NCBI GenBank assembly: GCA_026119935.1
Contig: JALRMH010000056.1
Coordinates: 62,001 to 126,000 of the forward strand
Source: Endothia cerciana
Taxonomy: Eukaryota > Ascomycota > Sordariomycetes > Diaporthales > Cryphonectriaceae
Direction of reading: 5' to 3'
Length of the DNA: 64,000 nucleotides
The notes beneath the pieces are model-generated. The model was not told where the DNA came from, ran no database searches, and saw only the letters and a program-made list of their open reading frames with translations. The translations under genes and the position numbers were made by a program. This document shows, piece by piece, positions 34,119-45,103 of the stretch. Each line of letters starts with the position of its first letter. Positions within the stretch are counted from its first letter, which is position 1.

Positions 34119-35742
34119 ATGGCCACGAAGAACGCGCCTGTGGATATTTCGGAGCATCCGTCAAACACACCAGAAATTGAAGCACGCAAAGAAATTCGGA
34201 GCGCCTCCTGCTTCGCTGTAGCTGGTTGTGTAAGCAAGAATCCCCCACGGCTGCATTCTCCTTTCAGGCCAACTTTTATCTTCGCCTCTTGATCTAGACT
34301 GCCGCAAACTTCTCCGATGGCTAAATATCAGCAGCAGATTGCTACAAATGTGAATGTCATCTTCGCCCATCTTTACGGTGCAGCGTACACCTCCGCGGAC
34401 AAGACAAGAATTTCAAACTCACTGATCGTGGGCCAAGTCCTCGGGATCATCCTGCTTGGATTCATTACAGATGGGTTCTCTCGCAAGGCAGGCATGGCCT
34501 TCACTTCCGCGCTTGTTGCTATGGGGAGCCTGATTGCGACGTTGGCATTCAAGGTCGAGCATCTTGGAGTCCAGAACATGCTCTGGTTCCTAACCGTGGT
34601 TCGAGGAATGGCCGGTGTGGGCGTTGGAGGCAAATTTCCTTCCGGCGCTACAGTAAGTTCATAACACTGGATTCCCACGAGTACCCTGCTGATTGATACT
34701 GCAAGGCTGCCTGTGAGGGCATGGAAGACTACGATCCTTCCAAGCGAGGACCAGTATACGTCGCAGCCACGACATTCATCACCTGCTGGGGCGGCCCGGT
34801 ATGCATCTTTGTCTACCTGATGACCCTCCTGGGCTCCAAGGACAACCTCTACACAGCATATGTGGCGGTCAATGCGATCCGATCATCCTCCCGCTGTTCG
34901 TCTTCTTGTTCCGCCTGCGCATGGCGGACTCCAGACTTTTTCGCCGCTCAAATTTTAAATCAACCAAGGGGGCCATACTCCCTCTCCAGCTGATTCTGAA
35001 GCGATACTGGGTTCGTTTAGTGGGCACCGGAGGTGCTTTTTTCATCTACGATTTTATCAATTTTCCAAACAGTATAATGAACTCTACCATCATCGACTCG
35101 CTCGTGCTAGGCAAGTCGCTATGCAGACCGTCGCCCTGTGGCAGCTCATCCTCTCTTTGATGACTCTGCCTAGCGTCTTTGTTAGCATATTCCTCGTCAA
35201 CGGCCTCGAACGCCGCTAGACCGACATCCTAGGTTTCAGCGAGTACCAGCTCGTCGGACTGATAGTCGGGTGTTCCTATGCCGAGATTACTAAGGTCATT
35301 CCGGCTTTCGTGGTGATGTACGGACTGATGCAGAGTTTGGGACATATGGGCCTAGGATCCATCCTTGGGCTCGTGTCGATGGAGTCATATCCTACAGCGA
35401 TCCATGGCATATGCTATGCAATCTCTGCGGCGTTCGGCAAGGCTGGAGCCGCCGTAGGCACCGAGGTCTTCACGCCTATCGAGGAAAACCTCGGGCAGCG
35501 CTGGACATTTTTCTTCGCTGCTATCTTCGGTGCTTTCGGGATGGTGGTATACTGGTACGTTACTTTGCTGCGCTCTGCCCCTCCCGGACGCAAGTCGTTG
35601 GCTTACTGATTTCTTTTGCAGGTTCTTGATTTGTGACACAAGTGAGGCGGATCTCATGGCCGATGACAAAGCTTTTGAAGAGTATCTTCGGGAGAACGGC
35701 TGGGACGGCGACATGACCAACACTGTCGATGGGAAAGCCTGA
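34119..35742 (+). pseudogene. GIT1-like phosphate/glycerophosphodiester MFS transporter, decayed
   Basis: Plus-strand segments rebuild most of a PHS/GIT1-type major-facilitator protein: NFSDG, VGQVLGIILLGFITDGF, RGMAGVGVGGKFPSGA, GMEDYDPSKRGPVYVA, FFIYDFINFPNSIMNSTIID, GAAVGTEVFTPIEENLG. Normal introns are at 34230-34297, about 34653-34705, and 35555-35621. The frame is broken at four places: four extra bases at about 34323-34327 create a stop after DG; a shift occurs at about 34875-34882; another at about 35105-35121; and an in-frame TAG sits at 35217-35219 within otherwise conserved sequence. No intron fits the middle breaks. Members of the family import glycerophosphoinositol or phosphate across the plasma membrane; this copy cannot make an intact one. 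Confidence 0.88.
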
Positions 35743-36710
35743 TTGATTATGTACTGGAAGATGATGCGCCGCCTATCAACGAAATTGACACATGCCTTGC
35801 CGGTACTCAGACTAGCAGGACGAAGCTCTCCACGCTGGGTCGGGTGCGCAGGACGAGCAACAAATTTCTAACATAGCACATACAACTATAACGAGACAAA
35901 TTTGTCAGCCTTAAAGTTACAAACATCAGCCTCAGGTGTAAAAAAGGACCTAGCTTGGCTGGGGGTCTCATTATCATACGGCAGGGTTTCGAGCATCGTT
36001 GCATCGGTGCTCTCTCGCTTGTGAATCCCTGGGCGACAGACTATTCCCACTGGCCCACCAAAGTGGCCAACCTATAGTACCGACAAGGTTGACAAAGCTG
36101 AGTCAGGGACTATGCTGAAGCCATCGCAAATAAGGGCGGAGCTTGGTTGCGGCTCAGCAGTGTAGCAGTCAGACGCCTCACTTCCAAGAGGAACGGCGAC
36201 ATCCGGGGGAGGGGGCCGCCAGGGATCAGAGCTTCTTCGTGCGTTTAGATAGCCAATCGGTTTGTATATCGTACTCCACCATGGCGCCGAATGCTTCTTG
36301 TGCGAAACCGAGCCCGATCCCGCATTGAGAAGGCTTCCTATCCTGGACTAAACAGGGCTGAGCCACACGACTGCAGCACCGGCTGACAGACCTTAGACAG
36401 CGGTCCATCACCGCCATGAACATAAGCGACCCGCCAAACGAGAACGAAACCGTCGTTGTGGGAAGTTTGGGCGGCGGGATAGGCGGTGCAGACGGAGGAG
36501 GTGGAGATGGGGTTTTAATATAAAGGATAGGATCACAGTGCTTTATTGCTGTCTGGTCTCTATAACTATCTCATCTACCTACCTCTTCACCAAGACTTTT
36601 CGCTATCACTTATAGCCCCACTAGCACGCTCTTTTACGGCATTCTCAAGATACGTGGTTTCTTCCCGTCAGCCCCAATCAGTCTCAGAGTCTTGACTCCC
36701 TTGTCCGAAG
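35743..36710. promoter_or_regulatory. Intergenic region with the promoter of the solute-transporter-like gene
   Basis: No gene seen. A TATA-like element (TTTAATATAAAG) lies at 36513-36524, about 190 bp before the ATG at 36711, followed by a pyrimidine-rich leader. Confidence 0.5.
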
Positions 36711-38108
36711 ATGGCTGTGGTCATGGCTTCGCAGCTCTACGACCGTATGGTCGCCGGCCTGCCACTCTTGACACGGCGTTCCTCTGATAATGGTTGGTAT
36801 CCCTGGAATTATACCAGCGTCAATGGGCAGGTCTGCGACATGCCACGGCCCATGCTGAACACCGAGACGGCGACACTGGCTGGCGGCAAGGACTTCTTTA
36901 TGATAAATCAGATCATCACCGGCGCCTGTGCTTGCTTCGTGCTGCTAAGTCTATTCATCCTGATGTTCCGGCACGCCACACACTTTTCCCGGCCGAACGA
37001 GCAGCTCAACATCATGCGCATCTGCTGCTACCTGCCGATCTTCAGCATCGGCTGTTTTCTCGAAGTGTCATTTCCGAACGCCTATGTGTACCTGAACCCC
37101 TGGCTCGATTTCGCCCAGTCCATCGCCCTCTGCAACTTCTTCCTCATGATGTGTCAATTCGTCTCTCCGTCCGACAGTCAGCGCGAGCTATTCTTTGCCG
37201 CACTCAAGGTACCGCAGAAGAAGAGCAGAGGCGGTAGGAGAGGAAAAGGTAGAAGGGTCGGTGGTGATGACCGGCAGGTCGATGAAGAGCCCGTCAATGG
37301 CCTACAATGGTACCGCCGATTGTACGTCTCGATATTTCAATATCCGGTGGTCCAGGCCTTGATCTCTATCATCACCGCCATAACGGAGAGCAAAGGAGTA
37401 TATTGCCTTGTCTCTTCAAAGCCTCACTTTGCACACCTCTGGCTCGACATCGTCCACACGGCCAGTTTGACTGTTGCTGTCATGGCATGCTTGAGGCTCC
37501 TGAGCAGACTCCGAGGCCAACTGAAGCACCATAGGCCTTTGCTCAAACTTGCCGCATTCAAGCTTCTAGTCCTCATTACCGGTGTGATTCAGGTACGTGT
37601 GACCCGCCTCGATGACTCCCTTAAATGGAAATGTAAAGGCGGCTGACTCGCCTGACAGCTCGTCTACTGGATCCTTCGGACTGTCAAACCAAGTCCCCTC
37701 AAGCCTACAGCCTCCCTCTCCTTTGAGGATGACTTTATCGGTATCCCTGTACTGGTGATGGCCCTCCTCACCGTCCCCTTCTCGATCCTCTTCCACTTCG
37801 CATACGACGTGAAAACGTACTGCCTGGAGAATGTCGATAAGAATATGCCACTGGCACACACGGATGTGGAAGCCGGTTCCACCACCTCCCCCGGCGACCC
37901 GAAGACCGGTGCGTCTAAGCATGGCGTTAGCTCAGCAGGATCGTCTTACCAGGGTGGCCCGCTCGGTATTTGGGCCTGGATAGGCATGCTCAATCCGAGT
38001 GAGCTCATTTCTGGTCTCACTTTTGGGATCACCATGTTGAATAGGGAGAACCGGGAGATGGGTATTGACACAGTACGGAGAGCCCAGACTGGGGAATTTG
38101 ATAACTAG
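36711..38108 (+). CDS. Organic solute transporter alpha / TMEM184-like membrane protein
   Basis: Seven-helix-type membrane protein of the Solute_trans_a (OST-alpha/TMEM184/DUF300) family. Coding segments 36711-37592 and 37659-38108 join at phase 0 to 443 aa. Hydrophobic segments include ITGACACFVLLSLFILMF, ICCYLPIFSIGCFLEVSF, SIALCNFFLMMCQFV, and after the junction GIPVLVMALLTVPFSILFHF. The family core RPNEQLNIMRICCYLPIF and LYVSIFQYPVVQALISIITA is present. A basic loop (KKSRGGRRGKGRR) follows the fourth helix. The C-terminus is hydrophilic. Fungal members are mostly uncharacterised; vacuolar or plasma-membrane transport is a family inference. Confidence 0.88.
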
Positions 38109-38755
38109 GGCTTGGCATATCCCCTCGTGAACGTAGACGGGTTCCTTTGAATAGCATCATTTTAACACTGTTATAGCTTCTACCGGTCCTTACCCCCTCA
38201 GAATATAAATATGATTCGCATCTACTTAGGCTGAGCGGTTGCATTTGCATCGGTCAAATTATCCGGAGACGCACACGTGGCCATTGTATAAGAGTCCCCG
38301 CAATCGTAGTTACGAGTATCGCACTTGAGATGATTTTTCATGTGGCCTTTTTATGATTTTTAGTATCCCCTTTGGCGGAAGGCGTGTGGAGAGACCAACA
38401 TTGTGAATGATTCACAGCCTCGCCTGACCTGCATCGCTCAACTCCCCTCCAACCTTTCTGCTCACAAGTCATGGTCCGTAAGCCTACATGATGAAGGCCT
38501 CCCCTTTCAATGCATCACGAAGCGTAAACTGTCAAAAGATACGGGAGGACAGTATTCTCATATATTTAGACCTTCTCGCGCTCTCCAATAGCCCTTTCTG
38601 TCCTGCTAAACAACACTGTCCTCAACAGCAGCCAACATCATCGCCCTCAACAGGCCAGGCCAAGTTTACCACCTACTCAACACTACTCTAGTAACCTATC
38701 AATCAAGAGAACCCTGAAATAACTCAAGTACTTGTCAAACAACAGTCAAGTGCAC
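38109..38755. other. Intergenic region upstream of the small secreted protein
   Basis: No gene seen. It must hold the small secreted protein's promoter; AT-rich stretches occur at about 38330-38375 and 38550-38575. Confidence 0.5.
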
Positions 38756-39152
38756 ATGACAGTAGAGATGTTCTCTCTTCGTGCCATTGCCACCATCATG
38801 ACCATCGTCTCTGGCGCCCTGGCCGTGCCTCAGCTTGGCGCCCGCAAAGAGGCTACCAACTCTACCTGCTGGGTGGGCCAGATCCATGAGTCGTGCTATG
38901 GTCATACCGATGGCTGTACACCCTATGGCTGGCTGGTGGGTTCTCTCTATGATTTCATCATCTTCCCAATCTGTGCTGAAGCCTTCGGCACGATGGAGAC
39001 TGTACCAAAATTTGACATTACTGACTCTTCTCACGCGATGTGATTAGGTCGCCTGCCAGTATGGCACTCAGATGGTCTATAACAACACCTGTGGTGGTAA
39101 CCCCGGCCACTGCCACTGTCTCGACACCGGCTCTGGCGACTCCTCATGTTAG
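38756..39152 (+). CDS. Small secreted cysteine-rich protein
   Basis: 94-aa precursor from two coding exons (38756-38935 and 39048-39152). A hydrophobic signal peptide (IATIMTIVSGALA, cut near residue 23) precedes a mature part of about 70 aa with eight Cys (C38, C47, C54, C63, C75, C82, C84, C94) and two N-glycosylation sequons (N35, N72). The eight even Cys suggest four disulfides. The exon join is needed to recover the last five Cys: read-through instead gives a hydrophobic tail and a stop. I do not recognise the family. Size and Cys content fit effector-like or other apoplastic small proteins, but that is inference. Met5 (38768) is an alternative start. Confidence 0.75.
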
Positions 39153-40434
39153 ACATAGGGCGCCCGATGTGGAGAAAGAAGTCCACCTTCTTTGCTGGGA
39201 AGGGAAAATTGGAGGACAGCGTGAGAACTGAGAAGCGTTGGGCCTTGGGGCAGTTCGAATCCTTTCAGCAAGGGTTGATATGGTCGCTGACTGCCTGGGG
39301 CATTTTCGTCACTTTGCAAGCTAGATCAGAGCTCCAAGCCCTGTGTCTTTGGACTTAGACACTTCAGTGGACATTTTGAGTCAATGACAAGGCAACCCAT
39401 TTGACCCTCACCAGAGAAGTTGGCGTCCATGGATTCATCACCACCATCTAGCGCACAGAAGAATCAGAATTTCGCACCATTTGTAGTACAAATCTTCTGG
39501 AGACTGCAGCCAAAATATAGAAAATCACTGCGCCAAACAGATTCATCCTCCGTCCTCAGATATATCAACCCACCCTTCAGCTGCTCAGCTTGAGTGGGCC
39601 GATGCTGTATCACCAGAAGGGTTGCCGTTATCGAAAGATCCTCAAGGCTGTTCCTATGCTTAGGGCCCTTCTCCAAGACAATAGCTCAGAAACATAGCTC
39701 CGACCGGACAACCTGGAACCTCAAACACGCAGAACACGGCAACATTAACATCATCAAATCGGACTCCCGCCAGAGCTACTTCAGGATCGTGGCGTGTAGG
39801 GTAGGGACGTGAAAGTTAGCCAGGAGTTGGCGAGAGGGGAAAGGAGTTATTCCTTAAGCTGGCTCCCTTCTTCGATAGCGGGTGCCCTTTTTCGACAGTG
39901 CTGGTTTTCGCCATTTTCACATGTGAGTACACCGGAACAACGAATAAAATCAAGTGATGTTTCAATCAGGTTATATGGGTACTTGGAGAATCGAATCACC
40001 CAAATTTAGGGTTAGATACGATGCTGCCGCTGAAGGGTTCGTTTCCGAGAGATAACCTATAGAAGACTGGTCCGGAGGAGACTTGGCCAAAGAGGAGGAG
40101 CAGGCCAGAAGAGATCATCCCACTGGAAGTCGCTCCACAGAAGATGATGAGGATGACTGTCCTGTTTGGGTGTAGACTCGACCACCTCGGAAGCTCAAAT
40201 GAACGTGGCCCCAGACGACGGCGGATCAAAGCCAGCCAGAGAGATCCCGGTCCTCCCCCATGTGCGAAAATTTGCCGAGTTCCCAGAGTCTTTGGGATCT
40301 TTATATTGCATATACGGCCACCCTCCCCTCGATGCCTTTGCCGCTTCTTCCGCGCTTATGACTGATGCGGCGCCAGAGGCAATGGTGTGCTCTCGATCCA
40401 GCAGAAAAGAGTCTATGCGATTCTAAAAGCAATA
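39153..40434. other. Convergent intergenic region
   Basis: No gene supported in 1.3 kb. A B-box-like sequence at 39251-39262 has no matching A box. Confidence 0.55.
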
Positions 40435-42843
40435 TTAGCAATGATCACTCGTGATTGAGTCTCGATCCGAGGTATTGGATGGGAGAGAGAAGATACTGCG
40501 TAGGTCCCTTACCCAGTCAACATCACTGGTCAGAACATCGTCCAGAGGATGATCCGGAGCTCGATCTTTCCGCTTTCCCAAGTTGTCCAGCCATTCATAG
40601 TCCCACAAGAGAGAATATGTCTTAAGGTTCGCTCTCGTAGCCGTAGGCTCACGGTTGTCGTTGACGGCAGACCAGCCTGGCATGAGCGGTGGCGTCCCGC
40701 ACCTCCGCAAGGAGTTTGCATACTTCGGCTTTGGATCGGAGGCAGCTGCGGCGGCAGTAGATGAAGCGAGGCGGCCTCCTTCATTGTTGAGCGGTGACCT
40801 CGCCGCCGGGGCGTCTTGGTCTGGATGACTGATCCTGGAAAGGATGTGCTCGAGAACATGGGTCGCATGAGCTGCCTCTTTGCATGTGCCGCTAATCTTG
40901 CTCCATAGCGTGCGAGCATTCTTGAGAGCGTTGAATTTGCGCTCTGTTTCTTGCTGATTGCTTGTGCAGCCATGAGTATCAGTGTGTGGTCCGGATTCTC
41001 CGAAGTAAGGAATGACATACTTGTTGCGAGCCCCAACAATCAGGTCAAGACATATGCACATGGCTGCTAGTAGGAAGTCATGGTATCCCGTGTTGGTCAG
41101 CATATACCTCTTCTCGTACAGCCGGCCGCCTTCACCGCTCTGCTCATCAAACTCGGCCTGTATATCCAAGAGCCGCAAAGAAGCCTCGCGACATGCCTCT
41201 CGCGAGCTGTCGTAGACGCCGTTGCCCCTGTCGAAGGTCAGGTACCTTCGATGCAGCACACACATGGACTTGAGATATATCATCTCGCACAGCAAGCGCC
41301 GCATGATGACATCCGGCACGTCCGCGAAGCCGCTTTCTCGGATTGGCCTGTACCGTAAACTCGGCGGGACGTCGTCGTGTAGCGTTCGCAGATCGGTATC
41401 GAGGCGTCTGACGTCGCCGTAGGAGGGCTGGACGACAGCTAAAGCCTGCTGAACGACCCGACGCAGGAGCTGGGTTTGTCGGCTGTAATAGATGAACCCA
41501 AGTATGGGGGTAAAGTCCACGGTCGGCCTGGCCTGCGGCAGGACCCGGCTGTCCTCACTGAATTCTTCATCGCGGAGATTGGAGGGCAGTTGCGTATCCA
41601 CGTCATTGTCCTGGATAATGGGAGGCACGCCGAGTTGGAAGCTGTAGACCACATCAAACCAGTCAAGCGTAAACCAAGTCCTCCGGCGCATTTCTGCCTC
41701 AAACGGGGAGACCCTAGCACTGCCGTCGCTCCGGCTCAGGTTCGACGCATCCCGATGGTACCCCATCCGTTGTGCGAGCCGTACGGCCGTGCTGATTGAA
41801 TGCCAACAGAGAGGCTCTGCATCCCGTTTCTGTAGGACCAGGTGCATTCCGAACAACAGAGTAGCTTCGACACAATAGGGCTTGTTCGAGAGGTAGTCGC
41901 CTGCCACGAGACAGCGGTGAGCCATGGAGCTGAGATCTGCAATTCTCTCTCTTGTCTTCGGAGGAAGAGGACTGGGGCCATCACTTCCTCCGACCAGCTT
42001 CGAGGCCTGCTGAAATACCGAGGTAGACAGGAGTGTGAAGAGGATGCTGATCCAGAGGAAGCTTGTCGCCTCGGGGTCCTGCCAGAACTTCTCATATGCC
42101 CGCTGGAACTGCCCTGTATGCAGCGTAGGCGGGATCATATAGACCTGTTGAAAGTAGAACGTGAGAATACCATCACACTCGGCCTTGGGCGGCAGGCGCT
42201 TCATGACCTCCTGGATGGTGGTGGGTTGATCCGGTCCGGGAAGCTGGTCAGTGGCATTCCGACGAGGTGGCGAAGCAGCCCTCACCGGCGCAGGACTGGC
42301 GGTCGCATCAACGAAGCCTTGAAGGTCGTGTATACACTCGAGGACAGCCTCATAGCTGGTAGCACCGACGAAGCGCACCTCGTTGCCCTCCTGGCTCAGA
42401 TGCCCACCGCCAGCGGGCGCCGACTGAGCTGGGCCATCACTGTCCCTGGCAGGAGATGCAGTATCGCGAGATGCCCCTCTTGGGCGCGCATCACCCATGG
42501 CAGTGTCGCCAGATCCCTCGCGATTCATCATCTCACTGACCAGGCTCTCCAGCATCTGCAGCCTCGCCTGGACCTCCCTCTTCTGCACCGGCGATGCCTG
42601 GCCCTGGCCCTCGCCGGCCCCTGCGCACCCCCCAGATCCGCTGAAGAACTTGCAGGATGCCTCATCATGCCTCCTCACACACGAGGCGCACGGCTGCTGG
42701 CGGTCACACTTCAGCTTGCGGCTGCGGCAGGGCAGGCAGGAGACGACCAGGCGGTTGCGCTTGATGACCTTCCTGTGGGCGTCAGAGGGCGAGGTCAGGC
42801 GGAAGACGCCCGTGTAGTCGGAAACGTCACCGTTGTTGGGCAT
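40435..42843 (-). CDS. Zn(II)2Cys6 fungal transcription factor with Fungal_trans domain
   Basis: Intronless 802-aa nuclear regulator. The Zn2Cys6 binuclear cluster has Cys at 36, 39, 46, 52, 55 and 64 (CLPCRSRKLKCDRQQPCASC core) with basic residues before it. A Gly/Ser-rich linker follows. The middle-homology (Fungal_trans) domain covers about 215-520, with HSISTAVRLAQRMGYHRD and EMRRRTWFTLDWFDVVYSFQ. The target genes are unknown. It is tandem with, and 0.8 kb downstream of, the MCT1 gene; no nearby enzyme set suggests a cluster regulator. Confidence 0.93.
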   Translation of the reverse strand: MPNNGDVSDYTGVFRLTSPSDAHRKVIKRNRLVVSCLPCRSRKLKCDRQQPCASCVRRHDEASCKFFSGSGGCAGAGEGQGQASPVQKREVQARLQMLESLVSEMMNREGSGDTAMGDARPRGASRDTASPARDSDGPAQSAPAGGGHLSQEGNEVRFVGATSYEAVLECIHDLQGFVDATASPAPVRAASPPRRNATDQLPGPDQPTTIQEVMKRLPPKAECDGILTFYFQQVYMIPPTLHTGQFQRAYEKFWQDPEATSFLWISILFTLLSTSVFQQASKLVGGSDGPSPLPPKTRERIADLSSMAHRCLVAGDYLSNKPYCVEATLLFGMHLVLQKRDAEPLCWHSISTAVRLAQRMGYHRDASNLSRSDGSARVSPFEAEMRRRTWFTLDWFDVVYSFQLGVPPIIQDNDVDTQLPSNLRDEEFSEDSRVLPQARPTVDFTPILGFIYYSRQTQLLRRVVQQALAVVQPSYGDVRRLDTDLRTLHDDVPPSLRYRPIRESGFADVPDVIMRRLLCEMIYLKSMCVLHRRYLTFDRGNGVYDSSREACREASLRLLDIQAEFDEQSGEGGRLYEKRYMLTNTGYHDFLLAAMCICLDLIVGARNKYVIPYFGESGPHTDTHGCTSNQQETERKFNALKNARTLWSKISGTCKEAAHATHVLEHILSRISHPDQDAPAARSPLNNEGGRLASSTAAAAASDPKPKYANSLRRCGTPPLMPGWSAVNDNREPTATRANLKTYSLLWDYEWLDNLGKRKDRAPDHPLDDVLTSDVDWVRDLRSIFSLPSNTSDRDSITSDHC

Positions 42844-43642
42844 GACTCCTATTCATGTCATGGGTGTCCCAAGGAGGTTGAAGGACATATGGGAGTGTAC
42901 ATGTAAGTGGCTGGGATGAGGGATGGTTTAAATCCGCACCGGAGATGCGACCTGCGACGAGGGAGATAAAATGCGCCGAGGTTGGGCAGGACGGATCCGA
43001 GAAGTGGCGGGCCGCGTTCCGGAGATTGGCGGATAACGGACTAAGTCTAAGGAGTCAACCACAGCTGGAACACCTACTATTAGGATATTGGGCATTGAGA
43101 ATTTCAATAGCTTTCCCGAGGAAGAGATCCCGTAGCACAGGCACGATACGATGAGTCTCTTGATCAGCACGGTAAGCAGACCGGGTCGTGTCTTCATCAG
43201 TCCTGCCTCTGTCTATCGCCGATCGGCTTTAACGAGGCATCACGAAGGTTCGGTACGCCGTATGGGGGTAGACCTTACTTCTCGAACGTCTCTCCACGGT
43301 ATTGAGCATGAGGTAACGCCGGGTAAGAGAAGGGCGAGGAAGACACTCACTCAGCCGCAAGTCCCCGTCTGGATACTCGGGCAGACCGGGTCTCTTTGGG
43401 AACCCCAGATCCGGCCACCGTCCCCGTTCATCTGCTCTCGCTTGTGACGGCTGTTGGATCAAGCGCAGATTGTATTGAGTCCTTCGTCGAATTTTTGTGT
43501 GGTAATATAAGAAGTTCCAACATGTGTGCTGGCTTGTCCCCCGTAAACTCCAATGCGTACAAGATCCATACCGTGCCACCCGCCAGCCCATCTTTCCCAA
43601 AGGTAATTACGGATGACATACAGCGAACGAACAGAGTTCTAC
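42844..43642. other. Intergenic region upstream of the Zn2Cys6 factor
   Basis: No gene seen; it contains that factor's promoter and the MCT1 3' UTR. Confidence 0.55.
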
Positions 43643-44811
43643 TCAGGGCTCATCCCCAATGATCCTCTCCTCCTCCTCCTCCTCCTCCTCCTCCTCCTCT
43701 TCAAGCATCGGGTCCGTCTCCTCCAGCCCCCTCAACACCTCTTGGATTTCCGACGGGTCCGTGATGGCCCACACACCACCGCCTTTGACCGCATCCGTCC
43801 CTCGTATCCCGACCTCTTTTCCGACCAGATTCCGTCCCACCTTGCCAGGGCCTATGCCTATCCACCGCCTGACCTTTTCTCGCTGGTCCAGATACCGTAT
43901 GCTGTCCCACCACCTCACCGTCTCGAGGCACGACCTGGCCACAAGGTCCTTCAACATGGCCTTGCTCTCAAAGGGCCTCGCGGTGACATTGCTGATCGCC
44001 CTCACCTTCCCGGGGAACGTGACGGCCTCCTCGCCCTCGTGCCCGGGCGCCCTACTCCTCCCGTCCAGCAGGCGCCGCATGGTCGCGACGGCGGGCTTCA
44101 TGATCGGGCTGTGGAACGGGCTGTCGCTGTTCAGCCGTACCGCCCTCGGGTCGTGGCCCAGGAACTGCCGCACGTGCGCCACCAGCGTCTTGATGCGCTC
44201 GATCGAGCCGCTCAGCACGATCTGGTTCTTGCTGTTGACGTTCGCTATCTTGACCTGCTGGATGGGCGGGACCTCGGAGTCCGCGCCGCTGTCGGACTTG
44301 TCGCTGCTGGGCACGGTGAAGTTGCTGACCGCGTCGATCAGGCCCGGCAGGTACTCGGGCTCGGTGACGATGGCGACCATCCCGTAGTCCCCGCCGTACT
44401 CCTCCCTCGCCGTGCCCGTCACGGCCGCCATGACCTCGGCGCGCTTCCTGACGAGGTACAGGCTGTCCTCAAACGTCAGGTACCCGCCCGCGACCAGGGC
44501 CGCGAACTCGCCCAGGCTGTGGCCCAGGGTGAAGTCGATCCGCTCGCCGACGTTGAAGCCGAACTCGCGCTCGAGGACGCGCAGGACGAGGATCGAGGTC
44601 GCCATGATCGCGGGCTGGGCGTGCGGCGTCGAGGAGAGCAGGGAGTTGGGGCCCTCGGCGATGATGCGCGTCAGGGAGTAGCCCATCACGGTGTCGATCT
44701 CGTCGATGATGGGCGCGGCGGTGCGCGGGAAGGCCTCCAGCCACGGGGTGAGCATGCCTACTTTCTGGACGCCATGGCCTGAGATGACAAGGCAGAGGCC
44801 TGTCAGTCGTT

Positions 44812-44842
<31 letters not shown>

Positions 44843-45103
44843 CCTTTTCCTTCCTTGGGGGACGGAGAGGGAGCTGGATCTCTCACCTGGGAAGAACAGC
44901 GCCGTCTTGGGCCGGACGGTTCGGTTGGAGGCATGGCGTCGTTGTTGTTGTGCTTGGCTTCTTGAGGGCCCGGATGATATCACAGGTCTAATTCCAGCCT
45001 CCAGGCATCGAGAAATCGAGTGACCGGTCTGTGAGGGCAGCTCGCGCAGTGCGCGTGACGACGGTCCGCGCAAGGGGAGACCCGACACCATTGCCTTGTT
45101 CAT
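43643..45103 (-). CDS. MCT1: Mitochondrial malonyl-CoA:ACP transacylase
   Basis: Loads malonate onto acyl carrier protein in mitochondrial fatty acid synthesis, which supplies lipoate. Coding segments 44887-45103 and 43643-44778 give 450 aa. The Arg/Ser-rich N-terminus (about 60 aa) looks like a mitochondrial presequence. The junction makes ALFFPGHGVQKVGM, the fungal form of the first acyltransferase motif; GHSLGE puts the nucleophile at Ser160, and SDSPFHSPIM carries the partner His. The intron (44779-44886) contains a 29-base homopolymer; read through, it would give a false poly-Lys stretch. The C-terminus ends in a run of Glu encoded by a GAG microsatellite. Confidence 0.93.
43664..43700. 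repeat. (CTC)n trinucleotide repeat coding poly-Glu in MCT1
   Basis: About eleven CTC units on the plus strand, read as GAG (Glu) near the C-terminus of the transacylase. Confidence 0.9.
44814..44842. repeat. T29 homopolymer within the MCT1 intron
   Basis: Lies inside the single intron; on the sense strand it is poly-A. The length may be uncertain in assembly. Confidence 0.9.

Noticed and set aside
39251..39262. B-box-like CAGTTCGAATCC
   Set aside because: No A box or cloverleaf can be drawn upstream.
41842..42906. 354-codon plus-strand frame
   Set aside because: Antisense shadow of the Zn2Cys6 factor.
25061..43642. Secondary-metabolite gene cluster in the accessory stretch
   Set aside because: No polyketide synthase, peptide synthetase, terpene synthase or other backbone enzyme is present.
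43613..44782. 389-codon plus-strand frame
   Set aside because: Antisense shadow of MCT1; low-complexity composition and no domain.
44779..44886. Poly-Lys stretch in the MCT1 frame
   Set aside because: It is an intron with GT-AG ends; removing it restores FFPGHGVQKVGM.
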